A stretch of 64,000 nt of DNA from Flagellimonas amphidinii (GTDB lineage Bacteria > Bacteroidota > Bacteroidia > Flavobacteriales > Flavobacteriaceae): positions 62,001-126,000 of the forward strand of contig NZ_JABFNN010000023.1 in assembly GCF_013090115.1 (NCBI RefSeq). Direction: 5' to 3'. The stretch's first letter is position 1. The number at the start of each line of letters is the position of its first letter. The notes below the pieces were generated by a model. The model saw nothing but the letters and a program-made list of their open reading frames with translations, was not told the origin of the DNA and did no database searches. A program made the translations under genes and the position numbers. Positions 44,770 to 54,740 of this stretch are shown here, piece by piece.

Positions 44770-45810
44770 TTAGGACATCCGTGCTAAAATGGCCTTGTTG
44801 ATTTTTTTGATAAGTCCCGGTCCTTCATAAATGAAGCCTGTGTACAATTGCACCAAATCAGCACCAGCATCCAACTTTTCCAAAGCATCTTCAGGGGTAT
44901 GTATACCTCCTACTCCAATGATTGGAAAGGCCTTTTTGCTTTTTTCAGCTAAAAACCGAATAACTTCTGTACTTCTATTCTTCAAAGGTTTTCCACTAAG
45001 ACCCCCCTTTTCCTCAGTTAAAATGAGATGAGATTTCAATTCTTTTCTAGAAATGGTGGTATTGGTGGCTATTACACCATCAATCTTTGTTTCTTTTATT
45101 ATACTTATGATATCTAACAGCTGATCATTGCTCAAATCCGGAGCAATTTTCAACAAGATGGGCTTTTCCTTGAGTTGCAGTTTCTTGGCCAATTTCCCGT
45201 TTTGGCTTTTAAGTTTTTTCAAAAGCTTGGACAAAGGCTCCTTATCCTGAAGCTCTCTGAGTCCGGGCGTATTGGGCGAACTTACATTGACCACAAAATA
45301 ATCCACATACTCAAACAGTGCCTCAAAACAAATAAGATAATCTTTGATGGCATCTTTATTGGACGTTATTTTATTTTTCCCAATATTTCCCCCTACAATT
45401 ACACGATGCTTTTTTTGCAGTTGGTCCACCGCCTCAAAAACCCCTTGGTTATTGAATCCCATTCGGTTGATGATAGCCTCATCTTCCAACAACCTAAAAA
45501 GTCTCTTTTTGGGATTCCCCTCTTGTGGTTTAGGCGTTAAAGTTCCTATTTCCACAAATCCGAAGCCAAAATCTGAAAACTCATTGTACAACTTGGCATC
45601 CTTATCAAATCCTGCAGCCAAACCTACTGGATTTTTAAATTTTACTCCAAAAACCTCTTTTTCCAATCTAGGATCATTGATTTCAAAAGCTTTGCGAAAA
45701 AGACGATTCAACCCAAATTTTGAAAACGTTCTTATAGCTTCAAAGGAAAAATGATGAGCAGTTTCAGCATCAAGCAAAAAAAGAAGCGGGCGAATGAGGA
45801 ATTTGTACAT
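44770..45810 (-). CDS. pyrD: Dihydroorotate dehydrogenase (quinone), class 2
   Basis: A membrane-associated FMN enzyme that oxidises dihydroorotate to orotate using quinone. ATG 45810 ([26 protein letters not shown]) gives 346 residues and starts with the amphipathic N-terminal helix of class 2. The upstream frame to 45921 was dropped as non-conserved. Key blocks are [36 protein letters not shown] (Ser as catalytic base) and [30 protein letters not shown]. Confidence 0.95.
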   Translation of the reverse strand: MYKFLIRPLLFLLDAETAHHFSFEAIRTFSKFGLNRLFRKAFEINDPRLEKEVFGVKFKNPVGLAAGFDKDAKLYNEFSDFGFGFVEIGTLTPKPQEGNPKKRLFRLLEDEAIINRMGFNNQGVFEAVDQLQKKHRVIVGGNIGKNKITSNKDAIKDYLICFEALFEYVDYFVVNVSSPNTPGLRELQDKEPLSKLLKKLKSQNGKLAKKLQLKEKPILLKIAPDLSNDQLLDIISIIKETKIDGVIATNTTISRKELKSHLILTEEKGGLSGKPLKNRSTEVIRFLAEKSKKAFPIIGVGGIHTPEDALEKLDAGADLVQLYTGFIYEGPGLIKKINKAILARMS

Positions 45811-45863
45811 CCAAAAAATTTTGACAAAAATATAAACTCTTAATACAGCATGTAAGAAATTGA

Positions 45864-46283
45864 CTATTTTTCGTTGACTGACCCATCTACATAAATAGGG
45901 GTCAATGTAAGTTGTCCACAAAGTTTAAGATAGAATTCATACTGTTTTTCATTTAAAATGGAAAGCATTCTTTTGTCAATCATTCTTGCATTTTGTCTCA
46001 TACTATCCAAAATGTTTTTATACTCACGTGAAAATGTCATTAAAACTTCAGGAGAGCTTTCTTTATGTTTCTTAAGCATATAGTTGGCTTTATCTTTTAA
46101 AATATTATTTCGCACCTTAAGCTCTGCACTCCAGTTCCTTAAACTTTCCTTCTGTTCTTCACTTAGCTGAAATACCTCAGCAATTGTATCGTCATTTGTT
46201 CCTCCCACACCCAAAAGACATTCGGTTTGGGAGAATCCAAAATAAGTAAAGCATAGGAATAAACAGAGGAGTGGTTTTTTCAA
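45864..46283 (-). CDS. Small exported helical protein of unknown function
   Basis: 139 residues with a signal peptide ending at GFSQ (residue 19). The mature part is mostly helical ([37 protein letters not shown], then [38 protein letters not shown]). This is reminiscent of Spy/CpxP-type periplasmic proteins, but there is no LTxxQ signature. Cys22 and Cys122 could form a disulfide. The stop lies 53 bases before the pyrD start. Confidence 0.6.
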   Translation of the reverse strand: MKKPLLCLFLCFTYFGFSQTECLLGVGGTNDDTIAEVFQLSEEQKESLRNWSAELKVRNNILKDKANYMLKKHKESSPEVLMTFSREYKNILDSMRQNARMIDKRMLSILNEKQYEFYLKLCGQLTLTPIYVDGSVNEK

Positions 46284-46382
46284 TAGTGTTGGTTTTAGGC
46301 GCGAGCGAAATATATGCCTTCGAAACTGGTTTTAGACAAAATCACGACCGAATAAGCATTATTTTTGATGAAACGCACTTTT

Positions 46383-47612
46383 ATGGAAAAACTACTACCC
46401 CGCTTTCTTGAATATGTTGCTATGGATACTCAAAGCGACCCCTACTCTAAAACAACTCCTAGTACCGATAAACAATGGTCTTTGGCCAAAAAATTGGTCA
46501 TGGAACTTCACCAAATAGGAATGCAAGAGGTTTCTATAGATGAAAATGCCTATATCATGGCAACCTTGCCCTCAAACATGGATAAAAAAGTTCCAGTTAT
46601 AGGATTTATTGCCCATATGGACACTTCTCCTGATTTTTCAGGAAAAAATGTAAATCCACAAATTGTGGAAAACTATAACGGAAAGGACATTACACTCAAC
46701 AAATCCAAGAATATTGTACTTTCTCCAGATTATTTTGAGGATTTGTTACAGTACCAAGGTCAAACTTTAATCACCACTGATGGAACCACACTTTTGGGTG
46801 CAGATGATAAAGCTGGAGTCGCAGAAATCGTATCTGCTATGGAATATTTGATAGAGCACCCAGAAATAAAGCGCGGTAAAATCAGAATTGCTTTTACCCC
46901 GGATGAAGAAATTGGTCGGGGGGCACACAAATTTGACGTTGAAAAATTTGGAGCTGAATGGGCCTATACCATGGACGGAAGCCAAATAGGTGAACTAGAA
47001 TATGAGAACTTTAATGCGGCCAGTGCCAAAATAACCGTGCATGGTAAAAGTGTACATCCTGGCTACGCTAAAGGAAAAATGGTCAATGCTATTGGAATAG
47101 CCAATGAATTCTTGACTTTGCTGCCCCAACAAGAAGTTCCTGAAAAAACTTCCGGTCGAGAAGGCTTTTTTCATGTGCACAAACTTAAAGGGGTAATTGA
47201 AAAAGCTGAAATTGAATTGATCATTCGTGATCACGATGCAGGTCACTTTGAAGCCAGAAAACAGCTCTTACAGGACATCATTCAAAAACTGACCAAAAAA
47301 CATGGAGATTACTTTGTTCTAGACATTAAAGATCAATATAGCAACATGCGGGAGAAAGTGGAACCTGTTTTCCATATTGTTGAAATTGCCAAAGATGCCA
47401 TGGAAGCTGTGGGTATTGAACCAATCATAAAACCTATAAGGGGTGGCACAGACGGTTCCCAGTTAAGTTTTATGGGATTACCGTGTCCCAATATTTTTGC
47501 TGGAGGACATAATTTTCACGGAAAGTATGAGTATATTCCATTGGAAAGCATGCAAAAAGCGGTTGAGGTCATTGTTAAAATCTGTGAGCTCACCGCCACC
47601 CAAATAAAGTAA
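46383..47612 (+). CDS. pepT: Peptidase T (tripeptide aminopeptidase)
   Basis: A zinc aminopeptidase that removes the N-terminal residue from tripeptides. ATG 46383 ([18 protein letters not shown]) matches E. coli PepT, giving 409 residues. Two in-frame start codons just upstream (46365-46370) overlap TATTTTTG, a good -7 box, and were rejected. Zinc-binding blocks are [34 protein letters not shown] and [33 protein letters not shown]. Confidence 0.93.
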   Translation: MEKLLPRFLEYVAMDTQSDPYSKTTPSTDKQWSLAKKLVMELHQIGMQEVSIDENAYIMATLPSNMDKKVPVIGFIAHMDTSPDFSGKNVNPQIVENYNGKDITLNKSKNIVLSPDYFEDLLQYQGQTLITTDGTTLLGADDKAGVAEIVSAMEYLIEHPEIKRGKIRIAFTPDEEIGRGAHKFDVEKFGAEWAYTMDGSQIGELEYENFNAASAKITVHGKSVHPGYAKGKMVNAIGIANEFLTLLPQQEVPEKTSGREGFFHVHKLKGVIEKAEIELIIRDHDAGHFEARKQLLQDIIQKLTKKHGDYFVLDIKDQYSNMREKVEPVFHIVEIAKDAMEAVGIEPIIKPIRGGTDGSQLSFMGLPCPNIFAGGHNFHGKYEYIPLESMQKAVEVIVKICELTATQIK

Positions 47613-47613
47613 T

Positions 47614-48204
47614 ATGGAAAAAACAGCAAAACTTGAAGCGTATTACCAAAAGGAGCATCCATTTAAGGATGGCATAGCACTGTTAAGAAGTCTGGCCCTT
47701 AAAACAGAAAGCAAGGAAGATTACAAATGGAATTTCCCTGTCTACACGGTCGACAATAAAAATGTATTTGGTATTTGCAGGTTCAAAAACCATTTTGGTC
47801 TTTGGTTTTTTAATGGAGTTTTTCTGAAAGACCCTAAAAAAGTATTGCAAAATGCACAAGAAGGAAAAACCAAAGGCATGCGCCACTGGAAGTTCTATAG
47901 CATTGAAGAGATTGAAGTAAACGACGTATTGGATTACATACATGAATCCATACAAAACCAAAAAGAAGGCAAGGAAATTAAGATTAAAAAAGACACAAAT
48001 ACTGAAACACCACAACTTCTTCAGGACCAATTGGTCCAAAATGAATCTTTAAAAAGTGCTTTTGAAAGCTTTTCTCCCTACAAACAAAAAGAGTTCAGCA
48101 AATACATTGCTTCGGCCAAACAAGAACAAACAAAAATCAAAAGATTAGCAAAAATCATCCCTATGATCAAAAAGGGGATTGGGCTTAATGATGCATATCG
48201 ATAA
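47614..48204 (+). CDS. DUF1801 / YdeI (OmdA-like) family protein
   Basis: A 196-residue cytoplasmic protein with two parts. An N-terminal DUF1801 (YdhG-like) fold includes EDYKWNFPVYTVDNKNVFGICRFKNHFGLWFFNG. The C-terminal YdeI/OmpD-associated helical part (SPYKQKEFSKYIASAKQEQTKIKRLAKIIPMIKKGIGLNDAYR) covers about residues 150-196. Some relatives protect against bacteriocins; the role here is unclear. It begins one base after pepT and is likely co-transcribed. Confidence 0.85.
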   Translation: MEKTAKLEAYYQKEHPFKDGIALLRSLALKTESKEDYKWNFPVYTVDNKNVFGICRFKNHFGLWFFNGVFLKDPKKVLQNAQEGKTKGMRHWKFYSIEEIEVNDVLDYIHESIQNQKEGKEIKIKKDTNTETPQLLQDQLVQNESLKSAFESFSPYKQKEFSKYIASAKQEQTKIKRLAKIIPMIKKGIGLNDAYR

Positions 48205-48276
48205 ATATGGACACCCATCAATCCAATGGGCTACTTCACCAATTAAACCTGCATTTTTAAGCCAAAAAACCCTAAC

Positions 48277-48332
48277 TTCACTTATCGTAGGATATAACTC
48301 ATTAAAACGATTCATATCCTTTTAGTTGTGTC
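48277..48332. repeat. Left flank inverted repeat elements near the TIR gene
   Basis: TTCACTTATCG (48277-48287) and GTTGTGTC (48325-48332) occur upstream of the TIR gene. Both recur inverted, in the same inward order, at 49466-49487. Confidence 0.5.
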
Positions 48333-48361
48333 CAATTATAAGACTTTCTAAATCTTAGTTA

Positions 48362-49438
48362 ATGCACATTTTCCTTAGTTATTCTCGAAAAAACCAAAAT
48401 ACTTGTGAAGCGCTCCGTCTAGTTCTGGATACTCTTGGAATTAAAGTCTGGATGGATACTGGAGATTTAACCCCTGGAACAAGCGGTTGGGATAATGAAA
48501 TTAGGTTAGCCATTAGCAATTCATTTTTTGTTTTTGTTCTTTGTGCACCGGATGTCCCTGATTCGGAATATGTAAGGATCGAATTAGAATTATCCAAGGC
48601 CAAGAACAAGAGAATTATTCCAATTTGGGTGGATGGTGAAAATTGGATTGAATGTTCCCCCAGTAGCATAGCGTTAAATCAATATATAGACCTTAGAAAA
48701 AGGAATAGACAGAAAGGGTTTCAATTAATAATAGATAGTTTGAAAACGGAATTATCCAAACTTCAGGACAATCAGTTGACAACTGAACAACTTTGGACTC
48801 ACTATAAAATTTCATGGAATAACAAAAGACTTCTTTTAAATCGCTTTAGATTCACAACTGTTTCTCAAGTTTTGCATGAGGTGTATATCAACTTGTTAAT
48901 TGACGACTTCCCTCCATACTCTTACGGACTTAATTGGGCTTTGGAAATAGGTCCTAGAGGTAGAAAATCTGAAGGAGGTGGGGATTACCCTCTATTTGCA
49001 CTTCCTGCAGAGTGGATAAACTCTCCATTTACAAAAGCATCTGAAGTAGATGAATCTTGGTATTCCAAAAATTCAGTTACCGTATTTGGGTTTATGAATT
49101 TTGAAATGACTCCAATCGATCTAACTGCTTATCGGAGTAACGAAGAATATAACCATGGCCAAAGAATAGTTAGAGACCAATTCGTAGGCTTCAAAACTTT
49201 TCATAAAAACATGAGACATATTTCTTCAAGAATTCATCCCAAAACATTGTCTTACGTTCTCACTGGAAAAAATAAAAAAAGTGATAGTATCTCAAAGGCA
49301 TTCGCATTCTTTAAAACTCAGGAACCTGTTTTTGAAGGAATTATTGGTTACAGCACATACTTCACTAGAAACTCTGAGTTTCCTAGGATAATAAGTGAAG
49401 AACACCAAATAGGAACTGGCAGGTCCTCATTCTATTAG
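48362..49438 (+). CDS. TIR-domain protein with unrecognised C-terminal domain
   Basis: 358 residues. The first ~135 form a TIR domain: HIFLSYSRKNQN (strand A), GIKVWMDTGDLTPG (BB loop), and SEYVRIELELSKAKNKRIIPIWVD. E74 lies six residues after S68, the position of the catalytic Glu of NADase TIRs (SxWxxxE-type). Residues 140-358 are not a family I know, with WTHYKISWNNKRLLLNRFRF, YGLNWALEIGPRG, DYPLFALPAEWI and FHKNMRHISSRIHP. Bacterial TIR proteins often act in phage defence by degrading NAD+. No partner gene is adjacent and it stands alone. Function is inferred from the domain. Confidence 0.8.
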   Translation: MHIFLSYSRKNQNTCEALRLVLDTLGIKVWMDTGDLTPGTSGWDNEIRLAISNSFFVFVLCAPDVPDSEYVRIELELSKAKNKRIIPIWVDGENWIECSPSSIALNQYIDLRKRNRQKGFQLIIDSLKTELSKLQDNQLTTEQLWTHYKISWNNKRLLLNRFRFTTVSQVLHEVYINLLIDDFPPYSYGLNWALEIGPRGRKSEGGGDYPLFALPAEWINSPFTKASEVDESWYSKNSVTVFGFMNFEMTPIDLTAYRSNEEYNHGQRIVRDQFVGFKTFHKNMRHISSRIHPKTLSYVLTGKNKKSDSISKAFAFFKTQEPVFEGIIGYSTYFTRNSEFPRIISEEHQIGTGRSSFY

Positions 49439-49465
49439 AAGTTAATTTTGCTTGATAAGTAACTA

Positions 49466-49487
49466 GACACAACAATCGATAAGTGAA
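49466..49487. repeat. Right flank inverted repeat elements near the TIR gene
   Basis: GACACAAC (49466-49473) and CGATAAGTGAA (49477-49487) are the reverse complements of the left-flank elements. Only 3 bases separate them here, against 37 on the left. Confidence 0.5.
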
Positions 49488-49525
49488 TCTCCAAAAAACC
49501 ACACTCCTTTACTACAAAGCACAGC

Positions 49526-50875
49526 TTACTCTGTTCTTGGCAACTCCCATCCGTTGTGATACGTTTTCCCTAAGTGTACATTAGCCCCCGCATTCGTAAA
49601 ACTTCCTTTTTCAGCATCCCAAAACAATCGCTCCCCAGTTTTGTACGCTGCATTACCCATATGGCAGACCATTGCGGCATCGTATCCTATTTTAATTGGA
49701 GCATTTAGAATGGTTTCGTCTCGTTTTTTAACAGCTTCTAAAAAATTGGTAGTATGCAAATCCAAACCATTGGCTTCAACTTTCTGTACGGGTACAACTT
49801 CTATTTTAGGACCAAGGTCCTGACTCCAATCGGGTCTATCGTTTTCTGGAATCACTTCCCATCCGCCGCGGTCCAATACAAGTGTCCCGTTGTTACCTAT
49901 AAATGCGATTCCATGGTTTCTGCCATAATTTCCACCATCAATGCCAGTGGCGTGTTCCCATAGCAGGGAAAAACCATCAAATTCATAAACGGTCTGTAAC
50001 GTGTCGGGAGTTTCAGAAGCATCATTAGGGTAGGCAAATTTGCCTCCCAACGCCATTACTGACTTTGGAAGGGAGGCCTTCATCCCATATAATGCATAAT
50101 CAATTAAATGTACCCCCCAATCCGTCATTAATCCACCTGCATAATCCCAAAACCATCTGAAATTAAAATGGAACCTATTGGGGTTAAATGCATGTTCTGG
50201 AGCTGGACCGAGCCACATTTTATAATCAACACCTTCTGGCACCGGGCCATCGGGTAATTTTGGAACAGGTTTCATCCAACCTTGGTATGCCCAGGCCTTG
50301 GCCAATCGTATTTGACCCAATTTTCCTGAATGAACATAGTTAATCGCATCCACAAAATGGGGTTGGCTACGCTGCCACTGCCCTATCTGAACCATGCGGT
50401 CACTAGAATTGACTTTGGAAAGCATGACTTCACATTCAGCAATGGAATTTGCAATGGGTTTCTCGCAATAGGCATCTTTACCGGCATCCACAGCATCAAC
50501 CAACTGCAAGCAATGCCAATGATCAGGAGTTCCAATGATTACTACATCAACATCTTTATCCTCCAACAATTTTCGGTAATCGGAATACCACTTGGGTTTT
50601 TTAATATCAGCTTTTGTAAGTTCTGCAGTTTTTGCACGGAGAACATTTTCATCAACATCGCAAAGGGCGACTACTTCTACCTCACTATTTTTTAGTATGG
50701 ACAACAAATTGGCAAATCCCATTCCTTTGCATCCAATCAATCCAACTTGAATCTTATCATTTGGACTGATTGTTCTCCGGACCGAAGCCAAAATTTCAGG
50801 AGGAAACATTAATGAAGTTCCCAAACCTGCCATATACAATGATGTTTTTTTGACGAATTGTCTTCTTGTACCCAT
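49526..50875 (-). CDS. Gfo/Idh/MocA family oxidoreductase, Tat-exported
   Basis: 449 residues. The N-terminus MGTRRQFVKKTSLYMAGLGTSLMF is a twin-arginine signal, so the folded NAD(P)-binding protein is exported. The Rossmann fold follows (VGLIGCKGMGFANL, EVVALCDVDE), then GTPDHWHCLQLVDAVDAGKDAYCEKPIANS with the catalytic EKP. The C-terminal domain holds WFWDYAGGLMTDWGVHLIDYAL. Such enzymes act on sugars or their derivatives, possibly glycosidase-like by redox. Substrate unknown. Confidence 0.92.
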   Translation of the reverse strand: MGTRRQFVKKTSLYMAGLGTSLMFPPEILASVRRTISPNDKIQVGLIGCKGMGFANLLSILKNSEVEVVALCDVDENVLRAKTAELTKADIKKPKWYSDYRKLLEDKDVDVVIIGTPDHWHCLQLVDAVDAGKDAYCEKPIANSIAECEVMLSKVNSSDRMVQIGQWQRSQPHFVDAINYVHSGKLGQIRLAKAWAYQGWMKPVPKLPDGPVPEGVDYKMWLGPAPEHAFNPNRFHFNFRWFWDYAGGLMTDWGVHLIDYALYGMKASLPKSVMALGGKFAYPNDASETPDTLQTVYEFDGFSLLWEHATGIDGGNYGRNHGIAFIGNNGTLVLDRGGWEVIPENDRPDWSQDLGPKIEVVPVQKVEANGLDLHTTNFLEAVKKRDETILNAPIKIGYDAAMVCHMGNAAYKTGERLFWDAEKGSFTNAGANVHLGKTYHNGWELPRTE

Positions 50876-50905
50876 ACTTTTAATTTTTGAATAAGGTACA
50901 AAAAA

Positions 50906-50937
50906 ACATCCCTCACAATTTAAATTGTGAGGGATGT
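50906..50937 (-). terminator. Intrinsic terminator of the nusB-DUF1573-yajC transcript
   Basis: A perfect 32-base inverted repeat: the 16-base left arm ACATCCCTCACAATTT pairs with the complementary right arm. It is followed on the minus strand by TTTTTTGTACC. Confidence 0.9.
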
Positions 50938-50960
50938 CCCATCCATATATTTGGTTGTTA

Positions 50961-51251
50961 TTATTTTTTGTCGGCAGGAGCTTGCAACTTCTTGCTCATT
51001 TCCATGGAAATTGCAGAACGGTCAAACTTTAAACGACCTGCCATGGTTTCAATAACACAGGAAAGGTCCTTGTCATTCAAATCCACAATTTTGCCATGAA
51101 GTCCGCTCTTGGTAATGATGCGATCTCCTTTTTTTAATTCCGATGTAAATTTTTTCTCATCCTTCTGACGCTTGATCTGTGGGCGAATCATGAAAAAATA
51201 CGCCACAACAAAAATCAATATCAGTGGTAAAAACTGTCCTAAATTTTCCAT
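50961..51251 (-). CDS. yajC: Preprotein translocase accessory subunit YajC
   Basis: A 96-residue inner-membrane protein that associates with SecDF. One N-terminal transmembrane helix (QFLPLILIFVVAYFFMI) is followed by RPQIKRQKDEKKF and the conserved KKGDRIITKSGLHGKIVDLNDK. It is last in the nusB-DUF1573-yajC operon. Confidence 0.94.
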   Translation of the reverse strand: MENLGQFLPLILIFVVAYFFMIRPQIKRQKDEKKFTSELKKGDRIITKSGLHGKIVDLNDKDLSCVIETMAGRLKFDRSAISMEMSKKLQAPADKK

Positions 51252-51264
51252 ATTAAAGCTTAGC

Positions 51265-51744
51265 TTACTTGGTAGGGCCTACTGGTGCAGCATCCTTTGG
51301 GTTAACAAAGGCCTTGATTCTCAATAGTTCAGAACCTTTTTCTGTATTTGCGGTCACGGTGATGGTCTTGGTCACTTGATTTTGCCCAGAACCATTAAAC
51401 TTCACCAATAATTCTCCAGACTCTCCTGGAGCAATTGGGGTATTCTTTGGATACTCGGGAACAGTACATCCACAGCTACTTTTTGCATCTGTGATTATTA
51501 AAGGGGCATTACCTGTATTGGTAAATTTAAAAATTGTCTGTTGTGGCGTGCCTTTTTCTATGGCACCAAAATCGTGTTCAGATTTTTCAAAACTCATTAC
51601 AGGAAGGCTTTTTTGGGCTGCATCCCTGTCCGTGGCATTTTCAACATTGTCGGCAACTACCTTATCAGAAGCTTTTTCCTTACAAGAAACGCTTACCAAG
51701 GCAACTGTCAAGATCAAACTTAATACTGTTGTTATTCTTTTCAT
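51265..51744 (-). CDS. DUF1573 lipoprotein
   Basis: About 159 residues starting at ATG 51744 (MKRITTVLSLILTV..., lipobox Cys near residue 21). The earlier frame start at 51765 adds non-typical residues before the signal. The DUF1573 Ig-like (ASH/MSP-like) domain has SFEKSEHDFGAIEKGTPQQTIFKFTNTGNAPLIITDAKSSCGCTVPEYP, which is hallmark DUF1573. The CGC motif is conserved. It is exported and anchored, and the gene is between nusB and yajC. Function unknown. Confidence 0.9.
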   Translation of the reverse strand: MKRITTVLSLILTVALVSVSCKEKASDKVVADNVENATDRDAAQKSLPVMSFEKSEHDFGAIEKGTPQQTIFKFTNTGNAPLIITDAKSSCGCTVPEYPKNTPIAPGESGELLVKFNGSGQNQVTKTITVTANTEKGSELLRIKAFVNPKDAAPVGPTK

Positions 51745-51782
51745 GGTTTTAATTAATTTTTCCAAAATTAAACAAATATTGT

Positions 51783-52730
51783 TTATCGTAGTCCTCTGCC
51801 TACTTTTTGCAGTCTCCCATTAGATTTATATTCTTTTGCGAGTTTATCTAAAACTCCGTTGATGAAGATGCTACTTTTAGGAGTGGAGTACTCCTTCGCT
51901 ATTTCCAAATATTCATTCAGGGTTACTTTTTCTGGGATAGATGGGAAATTCAATAATTCGCAAATGGCCATTTTTAAAATGATGGAATCAATCTCTGCAA
52001 TTCGGTCATTATCCCAATTGGGGGTTTTTCCTTCAATTTCTTTTTCCCATTTGGCATCATTCAACAAAGTCTTTTTCAATAGTTCATTGGCATAAAGCAT
52101 ATCTTGTTGATCTTTGAGCAATGCTGGCAAAAAGAATCCTGCACCAGAACTTTCACCGGCTTTTTTCAACCGCTTCACCAAAAAAGTATTCACAATTGGA
52201 AAATCATCTACCCAAGTAAGTTTATCATCTTCAAAGTATTCGTAAATCTTTTCATTAGGTGCTATGATATTCTTAAAAAGATCTAGGACCACATCTTTAT
52301 CATTTTCATAACCGTTCTTTCCATTGGACATATAATCCTTGTAAATATCACTAGCGACAACTTCTTTATAGATGATTTTGATGTACTCCTCATTCAAATA
52401 CCAATTGTTGAGCTTTCTTTTAGAAAGCTCCTTGGCAAGGGCTTCGTTATTTGAAATTTGAAGAAGTAAGCGGTTCTTTATGAACTTCTGGGGGTCTGGG
52501 TACTTATCCTCATCAGTGGCCAAATATTTCTTGGAAGCATGGTTCGCATGCTTTTCGGCCAATTTATGGAGTTCCACCAAAAGGCTAAGGACAAGTAAAT
52601 AGAGTACATACATGTTCTCTATACTCACTTTTAGGAATTTTTCCTGTTTTTCCAAGGAATCATCCTTGGATTGGATCAATGCATATATACATTGCATCAC
52701 TTTTATTCTGATATGCCTTCTAGTAAGCAT
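51783..52730 (-). CDS. nusB: Transcription antitermination factor NusB (long form)
   Basis: NusB binds boxA RNA with NusE and supports rRNA transcription. At 315 residues it is more than twice the E. coli length. The first 19 residues (RRHIRIKVMQCIYAL) and the C-terminal ~150 (NWDNDRIAEIDSIILKMAICELLNFPSIPEKVTLNEYLEIAKEYSTPKSSIFINGVLDKLA) hold the NusB fold. A helical insert of about 140 residues lies between, as is usual in Bacteroidota. It is the first gene of the operon. Confidence 0.94.
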   Translation of the reverse strand: MLTRRHIRIKVMQCIYALIQSKDDSLEKQEKFLKVSIENMYVLYLLVLSLLVELHKLAEKHANHASKKYLATDEDKYPDPQKFIKNRLLLQISNNEALAKELSKRKLNNWYLNEEYIKIIYKEVVASDIYKDYMSNGKNGYENDKDVVLDLFKNIIAPNEKIYEYFEDDKLTWVDDFPIVNTFLVKRLKKAGESSGAGFFLPALLKDQQDMLYANELLKKTLLNDAKWEKEIEGKTPNWDNDRIAEIDSIILKMAICELLNFPSIPEKVTLNEYLEIAKEYSTPKSSIFINGVLDKLAKEYKSNGRLQKVGRGLR

Positions 52731-52854
52731 GTTTTAAAGAACTTTAAAGTCGTTGTTGGCTTTCACAGCGCAAAAGTAATCTTATATTTCATTCCTATTC
52801 CATCAAAGTGATTTTCTTATCAGTTTTATAACATTTAGTTTGTGGACAATGATA

Positions 52855-52862
52855 TATATTTG
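52855..52862 (+). promoter_or_regulatory. Candidate -7 box of the ABC exporter gene
   Basis: TATATTTG matches TAnnTTTG, 44 bases before the ATG at 52907. A TTTG at 52839-52842 is too close to be an ideal -33. Confidence 0.45.
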
Positions 52863-52906
52863 TTCAATCATCTAAGAAAGACCGCCTAGAAACCATCTTT
52901 CCCTTC

Positions 52907-54658
52907 ATGAAGGAACTTAAGCACCTTAACAAATATTTTAAAAAGTACTGGTTTAAATTATTGATGGGGATTTTAATCACTATCATTGCCAGGGTTTTTG
53001 CACTTATCATGCCTTCGTATGTGAGTAAGTCTATAAAGGCCATTGAGAATTTTACCGCTAATGCAATAACCATTTCTGAGACTAAAGGTCTGCTGTTTGA
53101 CTATATATTAATAATTGTTGGTGCAGCTCTCTTATCTGGGCTTTTTACCTTTTTAATGCGCCAAACCATCATCAATGTCTCCAGATATATTGAGTACGAC
53201 CTTAAAAATGAAGTTTTTGATCACTATCAAATATTGAACCTGAGCTTCTACAAAAAAAATAGGATCGGGGATTTAATGAACCGTATCAGTGAGGATATTA
53301 ATCAGGTACGCATGTATGCCGGGCCTGCCATTATGTACGGCATCAACACCCTTACCATGTTTGCCTGCGTTATTCCTCTTATGTTCATCAAGGCACCCAC
53401 ATTGGCTTCCTACACACTAATACCATTGCCAATTTTATCCGTATTGATTTATCAAATCAGTAAGATAATACACAAGAGAAGTACAAAAGTTCAGGAGTTT
53501 TTATCCACACTGTCCACATTTACCCAAGAATCTTTTTCAGGCGTTGCAGTAATTAAAGCTTATAGTCTGGAGCCAAAAATCAATTCAGAAATTGGTGATT
53601 TAGCTTTAGAGGGTAAAAATACAAGTATGGATTTGGCCAAGGTGAACGCTTGGTTTTTTCCCTTGATGATTTTACTTATCGGTATCAGTAACATTTTTGT
53701 CATTTATATCGGTGGAAAACAATACATCAATGGTGATATTGAATCTGTAGGTATTATTGCCGAGTTTATTCTATATGTCAACATGTTGACATGGCCAGTA
53801 GCCATTGTGGGCTGGCTAACTTCAATAATACAAAGGGCTGAAGCCTCACAAAAAAGGATCAATGAGTTTCTAAAAGAAGATCCGGCCATCAAAAATGATA
53901 TTGTGAAACTTTCACAAATTGTTGGTGATATTGAATTCAAAAATGTGACCTATACCTACGAGGATACAGATATTACAGCTTTAGATAATATTTCTTTCCA
54001 CATAAAAGCTGGACAAACAGTTGCCATTTTAGGAAAAACAGGGTCTGGAAAATCCACCATTCTGGATTTGGTGGCTCGTTTATACGACACCGATTCTGGC
54101 GAGGTTTTGGTAGATGGAAAATCGGTCAAAAAATTAAACTTAAATAGTTTACGAAGTTCAATTGGAGCTGTTCCACAAGATGCTTTCCTATTCTCAGACA
54201 CTATAGAGAACAACATTCGTTTTGGCAATGAAAATGCATCTTTTGATGAAATTGTATCTGTTGCCAAAAAAGCTGTTGTCCATAAAAACATTGAAGGTTT
54301 TGCCAAAAAATATGATACTATTCTAGGCGAAAGGGGCATTACCTTAAGTGGGGGACAAAAGCAAAGGGTCTCTATTGCACGCGCATTGCTCAAAGACCCA
54401 CAAATTTATCTTTTTGATGACTGTTTATCTGCTGTTGACACTGAAACCGAAGAAGAAATCCTAAACAATCTGAAGCAAGTTTCCCAAAGCAAAACCACTC
54501 TCATAGTAAGTCATAGAGTTTCGTCGGCTAAAAATGCCGATAAAATTATAGTGCTAGAAAATGGTAAAATAATCCAAGAAGGCACCCATGAAGAATTAAA
54601 CAATATTGAAGGTTACTATAAAGAGCTCTATCTCAATCAACTCTCTGAGAAAGAATGA
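52907..54658 (+). CDS. ABC exporter with fused permease and ATPase (MsbA-like)
   Basis: 583 residues. The N-terminal ~300 hold six transmembrane helices with the intracellular loop pattern of type I exporters (ENEVFDHYQILNLSFYKKNRIGDLMNRISEDINQVR-like). The ATPase has Walker A GKTGSGKST, Q-loop SIGAVPQDAFLFSDTIENNI, signature LSGGQKQR, Walker B IYLFDDCLSAVD and the H-loop SHRVSS. Lipid A or a lipid-linked substrate is possible but not shown. It is divergent from nusB. Confidence 0.9.
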   Translation: MKELKHLNKYFKKYWFKLLMGILITIIARVFALIMPSYVSKSIKAIENFTANAITISETKGLLFDYILIIVGAALLSGLFTFLMRQTIINVSRYIEYDLKNEVFDHYQILNLSFYKKNRIGDLMNRISEDINQVRMYAGPAIMYGINTLTMFACVIPLMFIKAPTLASYTLIPLPILSVLIYQISKIIHKRSTKVQEFLSTLSTFTQESFSGVAVIKAYSLEPKINSEIGDLALEGKNTSMDLAKVNAWFFPLMILLIGISNIFVIYIGGKQYINGDIESVGIIAEFILYVNMLTWPVAIVGWLTSIIQRAEASQKRINEFLKEDPAIKNDIVKLSQIVGDIEFKNVTYTYEDTDITALDNISFHIKAGQTVAILGKTGSGKSTILDLVARLYDTDSGEVLVDGKSVKKLNLNSLRSSIGAVPQDAFLFSDTIENNIRFGNENASFDEIVSVAKKAVVHKNIEGFAKKYDTILGERGITLSGGQKQRVSIARALLKDPQIYLFDDCLSAVDTETEEEILNNLKQVSQSKTTLIVSHRVSSAKNADKIIVLENGKIIQEGTHEELNNIEGYYKELYLNQLSEKE

Positions 54659-54740
54659 CAAAAAAGTTGCTGGATTAGCATTTTTTTTACATTTTTGGTA
54701 GAATTATTCAACATTGCACTAACTACACATTCTATACCAC

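Noticed and set aside
48325..49473. Integron attC-like sites around the TIR gene (GTTGTGTC)
   Set aside because: The sequence does not match the GTTRRRY core and there is no integron integrase or second cassette.
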